From Bacteroidota bacterium (GTDB lineage: Bacteria > Bacteroidota > Ignavibacteria > Ignavibacteriales > Ignavibacteriaceae), in assembly GCA_023475265.1 (NCBI GenBank), contig JAMCWE010000051.1:1-64000 (forward strand): a stretch of DNA of 64,000 nucleotides, given 5' to 3'. Of this stretch, positions 28,376 through 36,255 are shown piece by piece; the first letter of the stretch is position 1; every line of letters starts with the position of its first letter. The position numbers were made by a program, and so were the translations under genes. The notes beneath the pieces are model-generated. The model worked only from the letters and a program-made list of their open reading frames with translations. It was not told where the DNA came from and did no database searches.

Positions 28376-28457
28376 ATAAAAAAGCCCAATGATCGGGCGA
28401 CCATCGGGACTTAGTTCTTTTGATTCAAAAGGCAGGGGAGAACCTTTTGAAAGAACC
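28376..28457 (-). ncRNA. Candidate small RNA with C-rich loop, copy 2
   Basis: This is the paralogue of the RNA at 4152-4231. On the minus strand the lower stem is GUUCUUU/AAAGAAC, the upper stem CAAAAGG/CCUUUUG is identical, and the loop UUCUCCCCUG is identical. The terminator stem CCCGAUGGUC/GAUCAUUGGG (10 bp, loop GCCC) ends in six U residues. A promoter-like pair sits at the same distance as in copy 1. Since it points toward the 8-oxoguanine deaminase operon 76 bases away, a leader/attenuator role is possible here. Copy 1 has no such gene close downstream, which favours an independent trans-acting RNA. Confidence 0.6.
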
Positions 28458-28463
28458 GAAGTA

Positions 28464-28492
28464 AAAATAATGTTATATTGAAAATCATGCAA
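28464..28492 (-). promoter_or_regulatory. Promoter-like -35/-10 for small RNA copy 2
   Basis: On the minus strand TTGCAT (28492-28487) and TATTTT (28469-28464) are 17 bases apart. The predicted start is about 28457, the first base of the conserved RNA. Spacing is identical to copy 1 although the intervening sequences differ. Confidence 0.4.
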
Positions 28493-28658
28493 GTATTTTA
28501 AGTAATAAATATTAATTTTGTGATTTATACAACAAATTTATTTATTATAATGTAAAAATTTTTTTAATTCATTTAATTTCTAAAACATTTTAATTTACAT
28601 AATTGTTTGAATAAGTGGAATTAGCTTTTCTTATAATTATTTAAGATTGAATTGTAAA
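28493..28658. other. AT-rich gap before the DUF493 gene
   Basis: Together with 28301-28375 this makes a 358-base stretch without protein genes; the small RNA at 28376-28457 and its promoter occupy the middle. In the remainder I see only A/T-rich sequence that must hold the promoter of the DUF493 gene. No open frame with a ribosome site and no long repeat is visible. Confidence 0.4.
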
Positions 28659-28925
28659 ATGATTCTAGATAATGAAAATCAAAAACCGTTAATTGAATAT
28701 CCTTGCGAATGGATTTATAAAGTAATTGGTTCGGATGTAGATAAAATATTAGACGCGATTGAGGAAGCTGCTTTGGGGCTTAATTATAAAGTCGCGACTT
28801 CAAACATTAGCAAGAATGGAAAATATTTTAGTTTAAGTTTTTCAGTAGAAGTTCCAAACGAAACTGTTCGAAATATAATCTTTGAGAAATTAAATAAAAA
28901 TCCAGATATAAAATTCGTTCTATAA
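28659..28925 (+). CDS. DUF493 (YbeD-like) family protein
   Basis: The 88-residue protein has the YbeD/DUF493 ferredoxin-like alpha/beta fold signature: EYPCEWIYKVIGSD at the N-terminus, then SNISKNGKYFSLSFSVEV and a C-terminal LNKNPDIKFVL strand. The family is widespread and its function is not settled; E. coli YbeD lies between dacA and lipB. Here it is followed by a flavoprotein after 33 bases. I start at ATG 28659; an in-frame TTG at 28647 would add four residues. No strong ribosome site distinguishes them. Confidence 0.8.
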   Translation: MILDNENQKPLIEYPCEWIYKVIGSDVDKILDAIEEAALGLNYKVATSNISKNGKYFSLSFSVEVPNETVRNIIFEKLNKNPDIKFVL

Positions 28926-28958
28926 AAACATAGATCAATTATTCTAAATTTTTATTTC

Positions 28959-30188
28959 ATGCAAATATCAAACAGAGAAAATGATTTTGATGTAATAATA
29001 GTTGGAAGCGGGCCTTCCGGTTCTTCCGCAGCTCTAAAATTTGCGCAAAATGGATCAAAAGTATTAATACTTGAAAAAGAAAAATTACCGCGTTACAAAA
29101 CGTGCGGTGGAGGAGTTGTCGGCCGTATAAAAAATATTTTACCATTTGAGTTTGATGAAGTTATCGAAAAAAAATGTTATTCTTCAACCGTGTATGACCA
29201 CCGCGGTCATTTAAAATTTATTACAGAAAGAAACGTTCCGATAATAATGATGACGATGAGAAAAGATTTTGACAACTTCTTACTTTCTAAAGCTAAGTGT
29301 GCCGGTGCAATTATTAGAGAAGAATGTGAAGTGAAAAATATTATTTCAACTGATGATGGAGTTGTTGTAGAATCAAGACAAGAAAAGTTTAATTGTAAAT
29401 TTTTAATCGGTTCAGACGGTGCTACTGGCGTAATATCAAAAAAGAATAATTCCAAAGAAAATTTAGTTCGATTACCGGCATTAGAGTATGAAGTATTTGT
29501 CGAAAAAAATATCTATACTAAATTTTGTCACGATTCTAGGTTTGATTTTGATCTAATACCGAATGGCTATGGCTGGGTATTCCCTAAAAGAGATCATCTT
29601 TCAATCGGGGTTGTTTCTATGAAGAAAAGTAATTTCCATTTAAAAGATATATTCAAAAAATATTTAAAAATATTGGGAATTGAACAAGTAATAAAAATAG
29701 AGGAACATGGGCTTTTTATTCCTATGACAAAAGAGAAAAAAAATTTTAGTAAAGGTAGAATTTTATTGACAGGGGACTCAGCAGGTTTTGCTGACCCGGT
29801 AACTGCGGAAGGAATTAGTAATGCAATCCTCAGCGGTTATTTAGCAGCTGAAGCCATAATCCAGAATAATTTCGATGAAAAATCAGTTGCTCTTTCTTAC
29901 AATAAAAAGATTTCAAAAAAAATTTTATATGAGAATAAATACTCAAGGGTGATAGCAAAGATTGTTTACCAATATCCCAAATTACGTTTATTATTATTTC
30001 AACTTTATGGTCAGAAATTATGTGAGTTGATTACTGATATATTTATTGGTGAAAGAAAATACAGCAGCCTTTTAAAGAATCCAATAAATTATTTAAAACT
30101 AGTTAAATATATTTTTGTTAAACACAACCGGAATAAAAGTATTAATCAAAAATCTAATTTATCTTTTCCAGCGGATAACCTTTCTTAA
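28959..30188 (+). CDS. Geranylgeranyl-reductase-family flavoprotein
   Basis: The 409-residue protein is an FAD-dependent oxidoreductase of the geranylgeranyl reductase group, which reduces isoprenoid chains of lipids or quinones. The N-terminus has GSGPSGSSAALKFA, then YKTCGGGVVGR, a fingerprint of this group. The second FAD motif is LLTGDSAGFADPVTAEGIS. It has no membrane helix of its own but a basic C-terminal tail. In this lineage, members probably saturate menaquinone or lipid side chains, although chlorophyll-type substrates cannot be excluded by sequence alone. It is likely co-transcribed with the DUF493 gene. Confidence 0.8.
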   Translation: MQISNRENDFDVIIVGSGPSGSSAALKFAQNGSKVLILEKEKLPRYKTCGGGVVGRIKNILPFEFDEVIEKKCYSSTVYDHRGHLKFITERNVPIIMMTMRKDFDNFLLSKAKCAGAIIREECEVKNIISTDDGVVVESRQEKFNCKFLIGSDGATGVISKKNNSKENLVRLPALEYEVFVEKNIYTKFCHDSRFDFDLIPNGYGWVFPKRDHLSIGVVSMKKSNFHLKDIFKKYLKILGIEQVIKIEEHGLFIPMTKEKKNFSKGRILLTGDSAGFADPVTAEGISNAILSGYLAAEAIIQNNFDEKSVALSYNKKISKKILYENKYSRVIAKIVYQYPKLRLLLFQLYGQKLCELITDIFIGERKYSSLLKNPINYLKLVKYIFVKHNRNKSINQKSNLSFPADNLS

Positions 30189-30197
30189 AATAATTAA

Positions 30198-30640
30198 GGT
30201 CTCATTTCTCTAATAAGAAGAGGATTAGAGCAATTAACACTAGATGACTATAAAGAAAAATTTACATTTCCAATCAAGGACTATTACCAAAAAGTTGGAT
30301 TTGATTTTCAAAAATATTCATTCGAAAGCCTTGGTAAAGAATGGATTGAAGAATATGAACTTCGAAAGCATGAAGCAGAATTATATCAAAATGTTAGATC
30401 AGTACTTATCACATTTATGCTACAAGTAAAATTGAACTTGGTAAAGAACTAATTAAAAACATAAATAGTAAAAATGAGGAAGTTTTGTTAATCGGAGATA
30501 CAATTCAAGATTATGAAGTTTCTTTAGAAATTGGAGCTGATTGTATTTTAATAGCAAATGGCCATCAAAGTAAAAGTAAGCTTCAAATGTGTAGAGCACA
30601 AGTACTGGATAGTCTTGAAGAAGTAAATAGTTATGTATGA
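30198..30640 (+). pseudogene. Decayed HAD-family phosphatase
   Basis: Two pieces of one phosphoglycolate-phosphatase-like HAD protein are visible in different frames. The first (from about 30210) reads RRGLEQLTLDDYKEKFTFPI and continues to an EYELRKHEAELYQNV segment. The second (from about 30420) reads SKIELGKELIKNIN, then EEVLLIGDTIQDYEVSLEIG and ILIANGHQSKSKL, ending at TGA 30638-30640. The N-terminal DWDGT nucleophile motif is missing, and about 35 internal codons between the pieces are deleted with a frame change. The flanking gene at 28959 is intact. It is a dead gene; the open frame in the third phase at 30244-30429 is a by-product. Confidence 0.8.
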
Positions 30641-30857
30641 ATAATTGATTTGTAATTCTGATTATACAATATTGATTTTGGATATAAAATAATCTAAGTT
30701 GAATTAAGATTTACGCGGATCAATAAAACCATTCGACATATTTTTCCCTTAATGCATAAGATATTTTGTTAATATTTTTTTTGAATAAGAGAAAGTAAAT
30801 ATTTTTTAAGCTCAAATTCCTAATTAACAAATTATATTAACTAAATGAGGTATATTT

Positions 30858-31439
30858 ATGAAAAAACATTTTCTATTTTTCGCATCATGCTCTGTTATTT
30901 TGGTTTTTATTTTTTTGCAATTGGATTGTTCATCTAAAAAAATGTCGAATGATGAACTAATTGCAAGAGGGAAATATCTTGTTCAATTTGGAGGTTGCAA
31001 TGACTGCCATACTCCTAAAATGATGACTGCAATGGGACCAGTTCCTGATACTACAAAATTATTATCTGGACATCCCGCTGATCAACCTATACCACAAATT
31101 GAAGAAGGAATGACAGCACCTGGCAAATGGGTATTATCTGATGACGGATCAACGATGTGGTTTGGACCCTGGGGCGCTTCTTTTACAGCAAATTTAACGC
31201 CGGATTCTTCAACCGGTTTAGGTGCTTGGACTTTGGATAATTTTATAAACACAATGCGAACTGGCAAGCATTTGGGAACAGGCAGAGATCTTTTGCCTCC
31301 AATGCCTTGGCAAGGAATAGCTTCACTCAATGATGAAGATTTGAATGCTATGTTTGCTTATCTAAAAAGTATTCCGCCAATTAATAATCGAGTTCCAAAT
31401 CCTACTCCACCGAATATGCCTCCAGCAAATAAAAATTAG
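30858..31439 (+). CDS. Lipoprotein c-type cytochrome
   Basis: The 193-residue protein starts with a lipoprotein signal (lipobox LQLDC, cysteine 24), so it is membrane-anchored outside the cytoplasm. One covalent heme site, CNDCH (C47, C50, H51), follows, and the methionine of LPPMPW is a possible sixth ligand. The rest resembles the single-heme domains of cytochromes in alcohol-dehydrogenase-like or diheme electron carriers. It ends in a proline-rich tail (PNPTPPNMPPANK). It probably shuttles electrons to a respiratory or oxidase complex, but no partner gene is adjacent. GAGG precedes the ATG, and a strong terminator follows directly. Confidence 0.85.
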   Translation: MKKHFLFFASCSVILVFIFLQLDCSSKKMSNDELIARGKYLVQFGGCNDCHTPKMMTAMGPVPDTTKLLSGHPADQPIPQIEEGMTAPGKWVLSDDGSTMWFGPWGASFTANLTPDSSTGLGAWTLDNFINTMRTGKHLGTGRDLLPPMPWQGIASLNDEDLNAMFAYLKSIPPINNRVPNPTPPNMPPANKN

Positions 31440-31442
31440 TTG

Positions 31443-31460
31443 TGGGAGCTTCGGCTCCCA
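31443..31460 (+). terminator. Intrinsic terminator with UUCG tetraloop
   Basis: A TGGGAGC/GCTCCCA stem closed by a TTCG loop begins three bases after the cytochrome stop codon and is followed by TTATATTTTA. The C(UUCG)G loop is exceptionally stable. Confidence 0.85.
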
Positions 31461-31738
31461 TTATATTTTAGCATCTTGTGAATTCAATTCGTGCACATTA
31501 AACTATTTTAAAGTTTTTGCATCAAGAAAATTAAATATTGAGTTCGTAAATATTTTCTAACCGCTTTTTCATATCTTAATTATAGTCCTTATAAAACTTC
31601 AATTCTGAAAAGCGAAAACTCAGAACTGAAAATATTCAAATAATAATTTAGGTTGTTTAATAATAGATATTGTAAATGTATATTTAGTATGTAATTTGAG
31701 AAAGAAATTAGCAAAACAATTTTTTTATGGATTAAAAA

Positions 31739-32848
31739 ATGGAAAATAAAAAATCAATTTCAATTTGGTTACATCATCTTCAAGAAGAGATTGATGCTGC
31801 ATTTTTATATCGTGTATTAGCAGATTTGATAACTGACGAAAATAAAAAAGAAATTTACCTAAAACTCGCAAATGTGGAAGATAAGCACATTATTGCTTGG
31901 AGAGAATTGCTTGAAAAAAATAATTATCCCGTAAAAATTTTAAGCCCATCATTTCAAGCAAAATTAATGGTTTGGTTTTCAAAAAAATTTGGTTTATGGA
32001 TTTTATCAAAAACTCTCATGAATGAAGAAGCGATGGAGGTAAAATCTTATTTAGGTTTATATAAATCAAGTTCTGATGAATCTACAAAAAATATTGCACT
32101 TCGGCTGGCAAAAGATTCCGCTGAGCATGCAGGAAAATTAATGACGATTAAAGGAACTACCGAAGAACCCTGGCACCGTTCTGAATCTGGCGGATTATTG
32201 CGCAATGTAGTTTATGGTTTTAATGATGGACTTACTGCAAATTTCGGTTTGATAGCTGGAGTTATCGGCGCAAGTGTAGCTCCGCATGTTATTTTAATTT
32301 CTGGAATTTCTGGAATGTTAGCTGATTCTCTTTCAATGGGTTCCTCCGGATATCTTGCGGCAGTTAGTGAAAAGGAAGTTCATGATTATGAAAAAAAAAT
32401 GGAAAGGGAAGAAATTCTTTTAATGCCTGAACTTGAAACAGAAGAATTAGCATTAATTTATGAGTCGAAAGGTATGAGCAGTGCTGACGCTGCTGCTCTT
32501 GCAATAGAAGTTATGAAAAATCCCGAGCAAGCTTTGGAGGAAAAAGTTAAAGAAGAATTAGGTATTGCATCGCAATATACAAATCCATTTAAAGAAGGCT
32601 GGATTACAGGATTAGCTACCGCAATTGGTGCTGTCATTCCAGTGTTTCCATTTTTTTTCTTAACCGGTTCAGCCGCAATTTGGACTTCATTCATTATTGC
32701 AATGGCTGCACACTTCGGAGTCGGTGCTGCAAGAAGCTTTTTCACCGGAAGGGGAATATTTAGAAGTGGTTTTGATATGTTTATAGTCGGTTTCGGTATT
32801 GCGGCAATCGGATATTTTATTGGAGAGTTTATTTCTAAAATTTTTTAA
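31739..32848 (+). CDS. Rubrerythrin-VIT1 fusion iron/manganese exporter (MbfA-like)
   Basis: The 369-residue protein joins an N-terminal ferritin-like rubrerythrin domain (about residues 5-135, with metal-ligand helices in LQEEIDAAFLYRVL, VEDKHIIAW and SAEHAGKL) to a C-terminal VIT1/CCC1 transporter. The transporter has GFNDGLTANFGLIAGV, a SLSMGSSGYLAAVSEKE loop and five hydrophobic segments. In MbfA-type proteins the ferritin-like part binds iron in the cytoplasm and the VIT1 part exports it across the membrane, protecting against iron or peroxide stress. It is a single gene with long gaps on either side; ATG 31739 has no strong ribosome site. Confidence 0.9.
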   Translation: MENKKSISIWLHHLQEEIDAAFLYRVLADLITDENKKEIYLKLANVEDKHIIAWRELLEKNNYPVKILSPSFQAKLMVWFSKKFGLWILSKTLMNEEAMEVKSYLGLYKSSSDESTKNIALRLAKDSAEHAGKLMTIKGTTEEPWHRSESGGLLRNVVYGFNDGLTANFGLIAGVIGASVAPHVILISGISGMLADSLSMGSSGYLAAVSEKEVHDYEKKMEREEILLMPELETEELALIYESKGMSSADAAALAIEVMKNPEQALEEKVKEELGIASQYTNPFKEGWITGLATAIGAVIPVFPFFFLTGSAAIWTSFIIAMAAHFGVGAARSFFTGRGIFRSGFDMFIVGFGIAAIGYFIGEFISKIF

Positions 32849-33293
32849 TAAATATAGATTGGATTGATTAGGAACAATGAACAAACACACTTAGGTATGA
32901 ATATCAATTAGAAATATAATTTAGTGTATTTCATATAATTCTGATTAAGTTTTTTAAAAGATATATCATTTCAAAAATTATCGTCAACAAAATTTAACTG
33001 AAAGTAAATTTCGAATTAATTTTGTTATAATGGAGAGATTATTTTTGATATTAGATAAATAATTCTTTATATTTTTATTGATTTTGAGTGGGGAATTTGG
33101 GAAAAAGATAAATGAAACCAAATGATAAAAATAAACTCACTAACAAATCTAACTTCAGAAAAACGTCTAGTCATTTTTCGTATTGTCACAATTAAAAATA
33201 AATTTGTCCTATTAGGTATTAATATTAAAAATGGTAAATAGAAAAAAATATTTAGTGAAATATATTTTCATAAATCTTAATTCAAAGGATTAA
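32849..33293. other. AT-rich gap before the sigma-54 activator
   Basis: No protein gene is supported here. A 27-codon frame at 33112-33195 (beginning MKPNDKNKL) has a weak GGGAAAAAG upstream and no homology I recognise, so I leave it out. The stretch must contain the activator's promoter; I see no -24/-12 element in it. Confidence 0.4.
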
Positions 33294-34643
33294 ATGGAAA
33301 AAGGGAAAATACTAGTTATCAATTCGGATAAATTGGTCACAGAAACATTGGTTATCTTTTTGAATGAATTGAACTTTAAAGTTATTCTCGCTTTTGATGG
33401 GCGTAAAGGGTTCCAACTTTTTGAAAAAGAAAAACCAAATTTAATAATTACTGATGTTAAAGTGCCTAAATTAGATGGAATGACTTTGTTAAAGATGATA
33501 AAAAAAATTGATCAGAACGTTCCAATAATTTTAATAACCGCTTTCGATGATATGAATTCAATTATAGAGGCTATGCAGATTGGCGCGTATGATTGTATAG
33601 AAAATCCATTGGATTTAGGTAAATTAAAAAGCATAGTAACCCATGCAATTGAAACTTATTATTTAAGTAAGAGATTGGAAATTACTTCATCTGAACTGTT
33701 AAATAAAGATGATGAAAATATTATTGTTGGGAAGAATTTTAAAATAAAAGAAATTTTAAAAGTAATAGGTAAAGTTTCATCTACAAGAGTAAATGTACTT
33801 ATAGAAGGGGAAAGTGGCACCGGGAAAGAATTAATTAGCAGAGTAATTCATAACTCAGGAGTAACAAAAGATTTTCCATTCATACCAGTTAATTTATCCG
33901 CTTTACCTGAAACCTTACTTGAAAGTGAGTTATTTGGATTTGAAAAAGGATCTTTTACAGGTGCATTAAAAAATAAAAAAGGAAAATTTGAATTAGCTGA
34001 ACAGGGTACAATATTTTTAGATGAAATATCCGACATTTCCCAAAACTTACAGGTCAAGCTTTTAAGAGTGATTCAAGAAAGAGAATTTGAAAGAATAGGA
34101 AGCGAAACCACTATACCTATGAAAGCAAGAATTATAACAGCAACAAATAAAAATTTAGAAGAGCTTGTTCAACAAGGCAAATTTAGAGAAGATTTATTTT
34201 ATAGATTAAATGTATTTAAAATTTCAGCACCGCCGCTAAGAGAAAGAAAAGAAGATATTCCAAATCTTGTTATACATTTTTTAAAAAAGATAAATAGAGA
34301 TTTACATAAAAATGTTAATAAAATACCGTATGAAGTAATTGAGATATTACAAAATTACGAATGGGTTGGTAACGTAAGAGAATTGGAGAATATCCTTTTA
34401 CAAGCAGTTGTTTTAGCAAAAGGCGAAGTATTAGAAAAAGAAAATATTTTGTTACGAAAAATTAAAAAAAATAATACTAGAAAAGAGTTAATAGATCCCA
34501 GCTTAGCTATGATGGAGAAAGAACATATAAAAAATATTTTAGATAAAGTTAATTGGAACAAAAAGGAAGCAGCTAAGCTATTAAAGGTTTCTAGACAAAC
34601 TCTATATAATAAAATAAAAGCACTCTCAATTATCCCTTCTTGA
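33294..34643 (+). CDS. Sigma-54-dependent activator with degenerate receiver domain
   Basis: The 449-residue protein is an NtrC-family enhancer-binding protein: receiver domain (1-120), AAA+ domain (about 135-370), and a Fis-type helix-turn-helix at the end (WNKKEAAKLLKVSRQTLYNK). The AAA+ part has Walker A GESGTGKE and the sigma-54 contact loop GSFTGA (a serine variant of GAFTGA). In the receiver the phospho-acceptor D54 (IITDVKVP) and T82 are kept, but the acidic pair is replaced by N10-S11 and the conserved lysine by N104 (IENPLD). It may therefore not follow normal phosphorylation. AAGGA precedes the ATG. No histidine kinase is nearby; the adjacent curli operon has a -24/-12 promoter, which I take as its target. 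Confidence 0.92.
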   Translation: MEKGKILVINSDKLVTETLVIFLNELNFKVILAFDGRKGFQLFEKEKPNLIITDVKVPKLDGMTLLKMIKKIDQNVPIILITAFDDMNSIIEAMQIGAYDCIENPLDLGKLKSIVTHAIETYYLSKRLEITSSELLNKDDENIIVGKNFKIKEILKVIGKVSSTRVNVLIEGESGTGKELISRVIHNSGVTKDFPFIPVNLSALPETLLESELFGFEKGSFTGALKNKKGKFELAEQGTIFLDEISDISQNLQVKLLRVIQEREFERIGSETTIPMKARIITATNKNLEELVQQGKFREDLFYRLNVFKISAPPLRERKEDIPNLVIHFLKKINRDLHKNVNKIPYEVIEILQNYEWVGNVRELENILLQAVVLAKGEVLEKENILLRKIKKNNTRKELIDPSLAMMEKEHIKNILDKVNWNKKEAAKLLKVSRQTLYNKIKALSIIPS

Positions 34644-34766
34644 TCAACACTCTCTGTATATTTAATCAGCAAAGATTTGTATTTCATTATTTTAATATCA
34701 ATAACGAATTGTAATTAAATAGGTTGACGAGATCATCTCAGTAGAATTATTTCAGTGTCAAAATCT

Positions 34767-34780
34767 TATACGTACGTATA
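34767..34780. promoter_or_regulatory. 14-bp palindrome upstream of the curli operon
   Basis: TATACGTACGTATA is a perfect palindrome about 90 bases upstream of the -24/-12 promoter at 34858. That distance suits an upstream activator site for the sigma-54 activator encoded next door. Only one copy is visible. Confidence 0.4.
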
Positions 34781-34857
34781 GTCCAATATTTTAATCCTTT
34801 CTTCAAGCCAGCTAAAGTAAAGCGAACATTATCGTATAAAAACAAATAATTATAAGC

Positions 34858-34873
34858 GGGCATATTATTTGCA
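34858..34873 (+). promoter_or_regulatory. Sigma-54 (-24/-12) promoter of the cheW-csgEFG operon
   Basis: GGGCATATTATTTGCA matches the consensus TGGCACN5TTGCA at nine of eleven fixed positions, with the invariant GG and GC exactly ten bases apart. Transcription would start near 34885, about 55 bases before the CheW-like gene. The gene immediately upstream encodes a sigma-54 activator, which strengthens the call. Confidence 0.7.
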
Positions 34874-34939
34874 CTTACTTAGTTAAAAAATCGGAAACAA
34901 TATTTTCCAAACTACTTAAAATGATTTTTGAAAGTTATA

Positions 34940-35443
34940 ATGGTTATAAATATAGATTCATTTATCGGGATAAGCGGGTTATTAATTTTTAAATTAAGTA
35001 ACCAGGAGTATTGTGCAGATATGAAAAATATTTCGGCAATAATTAATCTTAATGAGTTTGCTTTACTTTCAAAAAACAAATTTATGAATGAAATAAAATT
35101 TGCAGATTTTACTTATACAATAATTGATATTCATAAAATGTTCAATTACCACGTTACTAAATTAAAAAACGGTGCACGTATAATATTATTTGAAATTTAT
35201 AATAAAAAATTTGGCTTTCTTGTCGATAGAGTTACTGAAATAATTACTATGGACCGAATGTTTATGGATAAATCAATAGATATTATAATGGACATTGATA
35301 AAGAATATGTAAAAAGTGTTTTGATATATCAAAACAGAAAAATTTTACTTTTTGACTTTGAAAAAATTTCAAAAAACCTAAATAATTTATTTAAACTTGA
35401 CATGAGTGGGAGCTTTTATAAAGAAGGAAATTATAATGTCTAG
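34940..35443 (+). CDS. CheW-like adaptor protein
   Basis: The 167-residue protein has the CheW double beta-barrel pattern: an N-terminal LLIFKLSNQEYCADMKNI strand pair, then TIIDIHKMFN, ARIILFEIYNKKFGFLVDRV and a C-terminal KILLFDFEKI. CheW links chemoreceptors to the CheA kinase, but no chemotaxis gene is present here. It is the first gene of the curli operon and overlaps csgE by eight bases, so it is made together with the curli secretion factors. A role in a non-flagellar surface-sensing pathway is a reasonable guess. ATG 34940 is chosen over TTG 34928; neither has a strong ribosome site. Confidence 0.75.
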   Translation: MVINIDSFIGISGLLIFKLSNQEYCADMKNISAIINLNEFALLSKNKFMNEIKFADFTYTIIDIHKMFNYHVTKLKNGARIILFEIYNKKFGFLVDRVTEIITMDRMFMDKSIDIIMDIDKEYVKSVLIYQNRKILLFDFEKISKNLNNLFKLDMSGSFYKEGNYNV

Positions 35444-36227
35444 GATAAAAGTAGGCTCTTTAATTTTATTTATTTTTTTTAATTGTTCCATGATCTTTGC
35501 AGCAAAATCTGAATCACATTTAAATATTAATGCTATTTTCTCTTCATTATTTTATTTAGTTGTAAAGTGCAAAGAATATAAAGCTGATGTTATTCATGGA
35601 TTGCAAACCAAAGATAGTTTAAAAATGTTTGCGATTGATGAATCTAATAATGCATCTGGGATTTCAAATCTTGTACTGCTATATGATTATAATTTTTCCA
35701 AATACTATTATACTAATATCCATGAGAATCTTGTCCCCGATCTTTTAACACATGAACAAAATCTACAAACATCTTTACCTAATAAAAAAAGTGAAATATT
35801 TAACGACTCTTCAAAAGTGCAAAAGAATAATCAATCAAAAATAAATATAATATCAGATTCCTCATTTAATAAAAGAGATTGCTCAATTAGAAACGATGTG
35901 GAAATTGAATCAATAATAGTTGATCAGACACAAAGCAAATTAGGGAAAGATTTTTTTGATCTTTTTAATTATAACTGGAATCCGCCTAAAAACAATAACA
36001 GCTTTACAATTGTAATTGAAGAAAAAGTTTTACCGCGATTAGGCACTCTAGTTGTTATAGAAATAGACGGAAACGATATCTACCAAAAATTAATTCAACC
36101 AAGATATGAAAGTATAGAAGAGAGCGCTATTGAAGGAGTAAATATTGCGCTTGTCTATTTGGAAAACTATGAAGAAATCCAAAAAGAATTACAAGGTAAA
36201 GATCTTAAAGGAACAGGGATATTTTAA
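35436..36227 (+). CDS. csgE: Curli assembly factor CsgE with long N-terminal extension
   Basis: CsgE is a periplasmic factor that caps and gates the CsgG secretion channel. The C-terminal 110 residues carry the CsgE pattern: VEIESIIVDQTQSKLGKDFF, FNYNWNPP, a FTIVIEEKVLPRLGTLVVIE strand pair and LIQPRYESIEESAIEG. Before this lies a signal peptide (LILFIFFNCSMIFA) and about 130 residues of unrecognised, polar sequence that E. coli CsgE (129 residues in all) lacks. ATG 35436 has AAGGAAAT upstream, so I reject an earlier GTG at 35406. csgF follows after 28 bases. Confidence 0.82.
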   Translation: MSRIKVGSLILFIFFNCSMIFAAKSESHLNINAIFSSLFYLVVKCKEYKADVIHGLQTKDSLKMFAIDESNNASGISNLVLLYDYNFSKYYYTNIHENLVPDLLTHEQNLQTSLPNKKSEIFNDSSKVQKNNQSKINIISDSSFNKRDCSIRNDVEIESIIVDQTQSKLGKDFFDLFNYNWNPPKNNNSFTIVIEEKVLPRLGTLVVIEIDGNDIYQKLIQPRYESIEESAIEGVNIALVYLENYEEIQKELQGKDLKGTGIF

Positions 36228-36255
36228 TAATTGAAAAAATTAAAATGAGGCCGAT

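Noticed and set aside
28376-28457. Riboswitch for the 8-oxoguanine deaminase operon
   Set aside because: The structure is a simple hairpin plus terminator, unlike purine, xanthine or molybdenum-cofactor riboswitches. The second copy has no purine gene downstream on its strand.
30244-30429. 61-codon open frame
   Set aside because: It lies in a different phase from the decayed HAD phosphatase, which explains the sequence far better.
33112-33195. 27-codon frame with a weak ribosome site
   Set aside because: Too short, no homology and no terminator; the coding evidence is insufficient.
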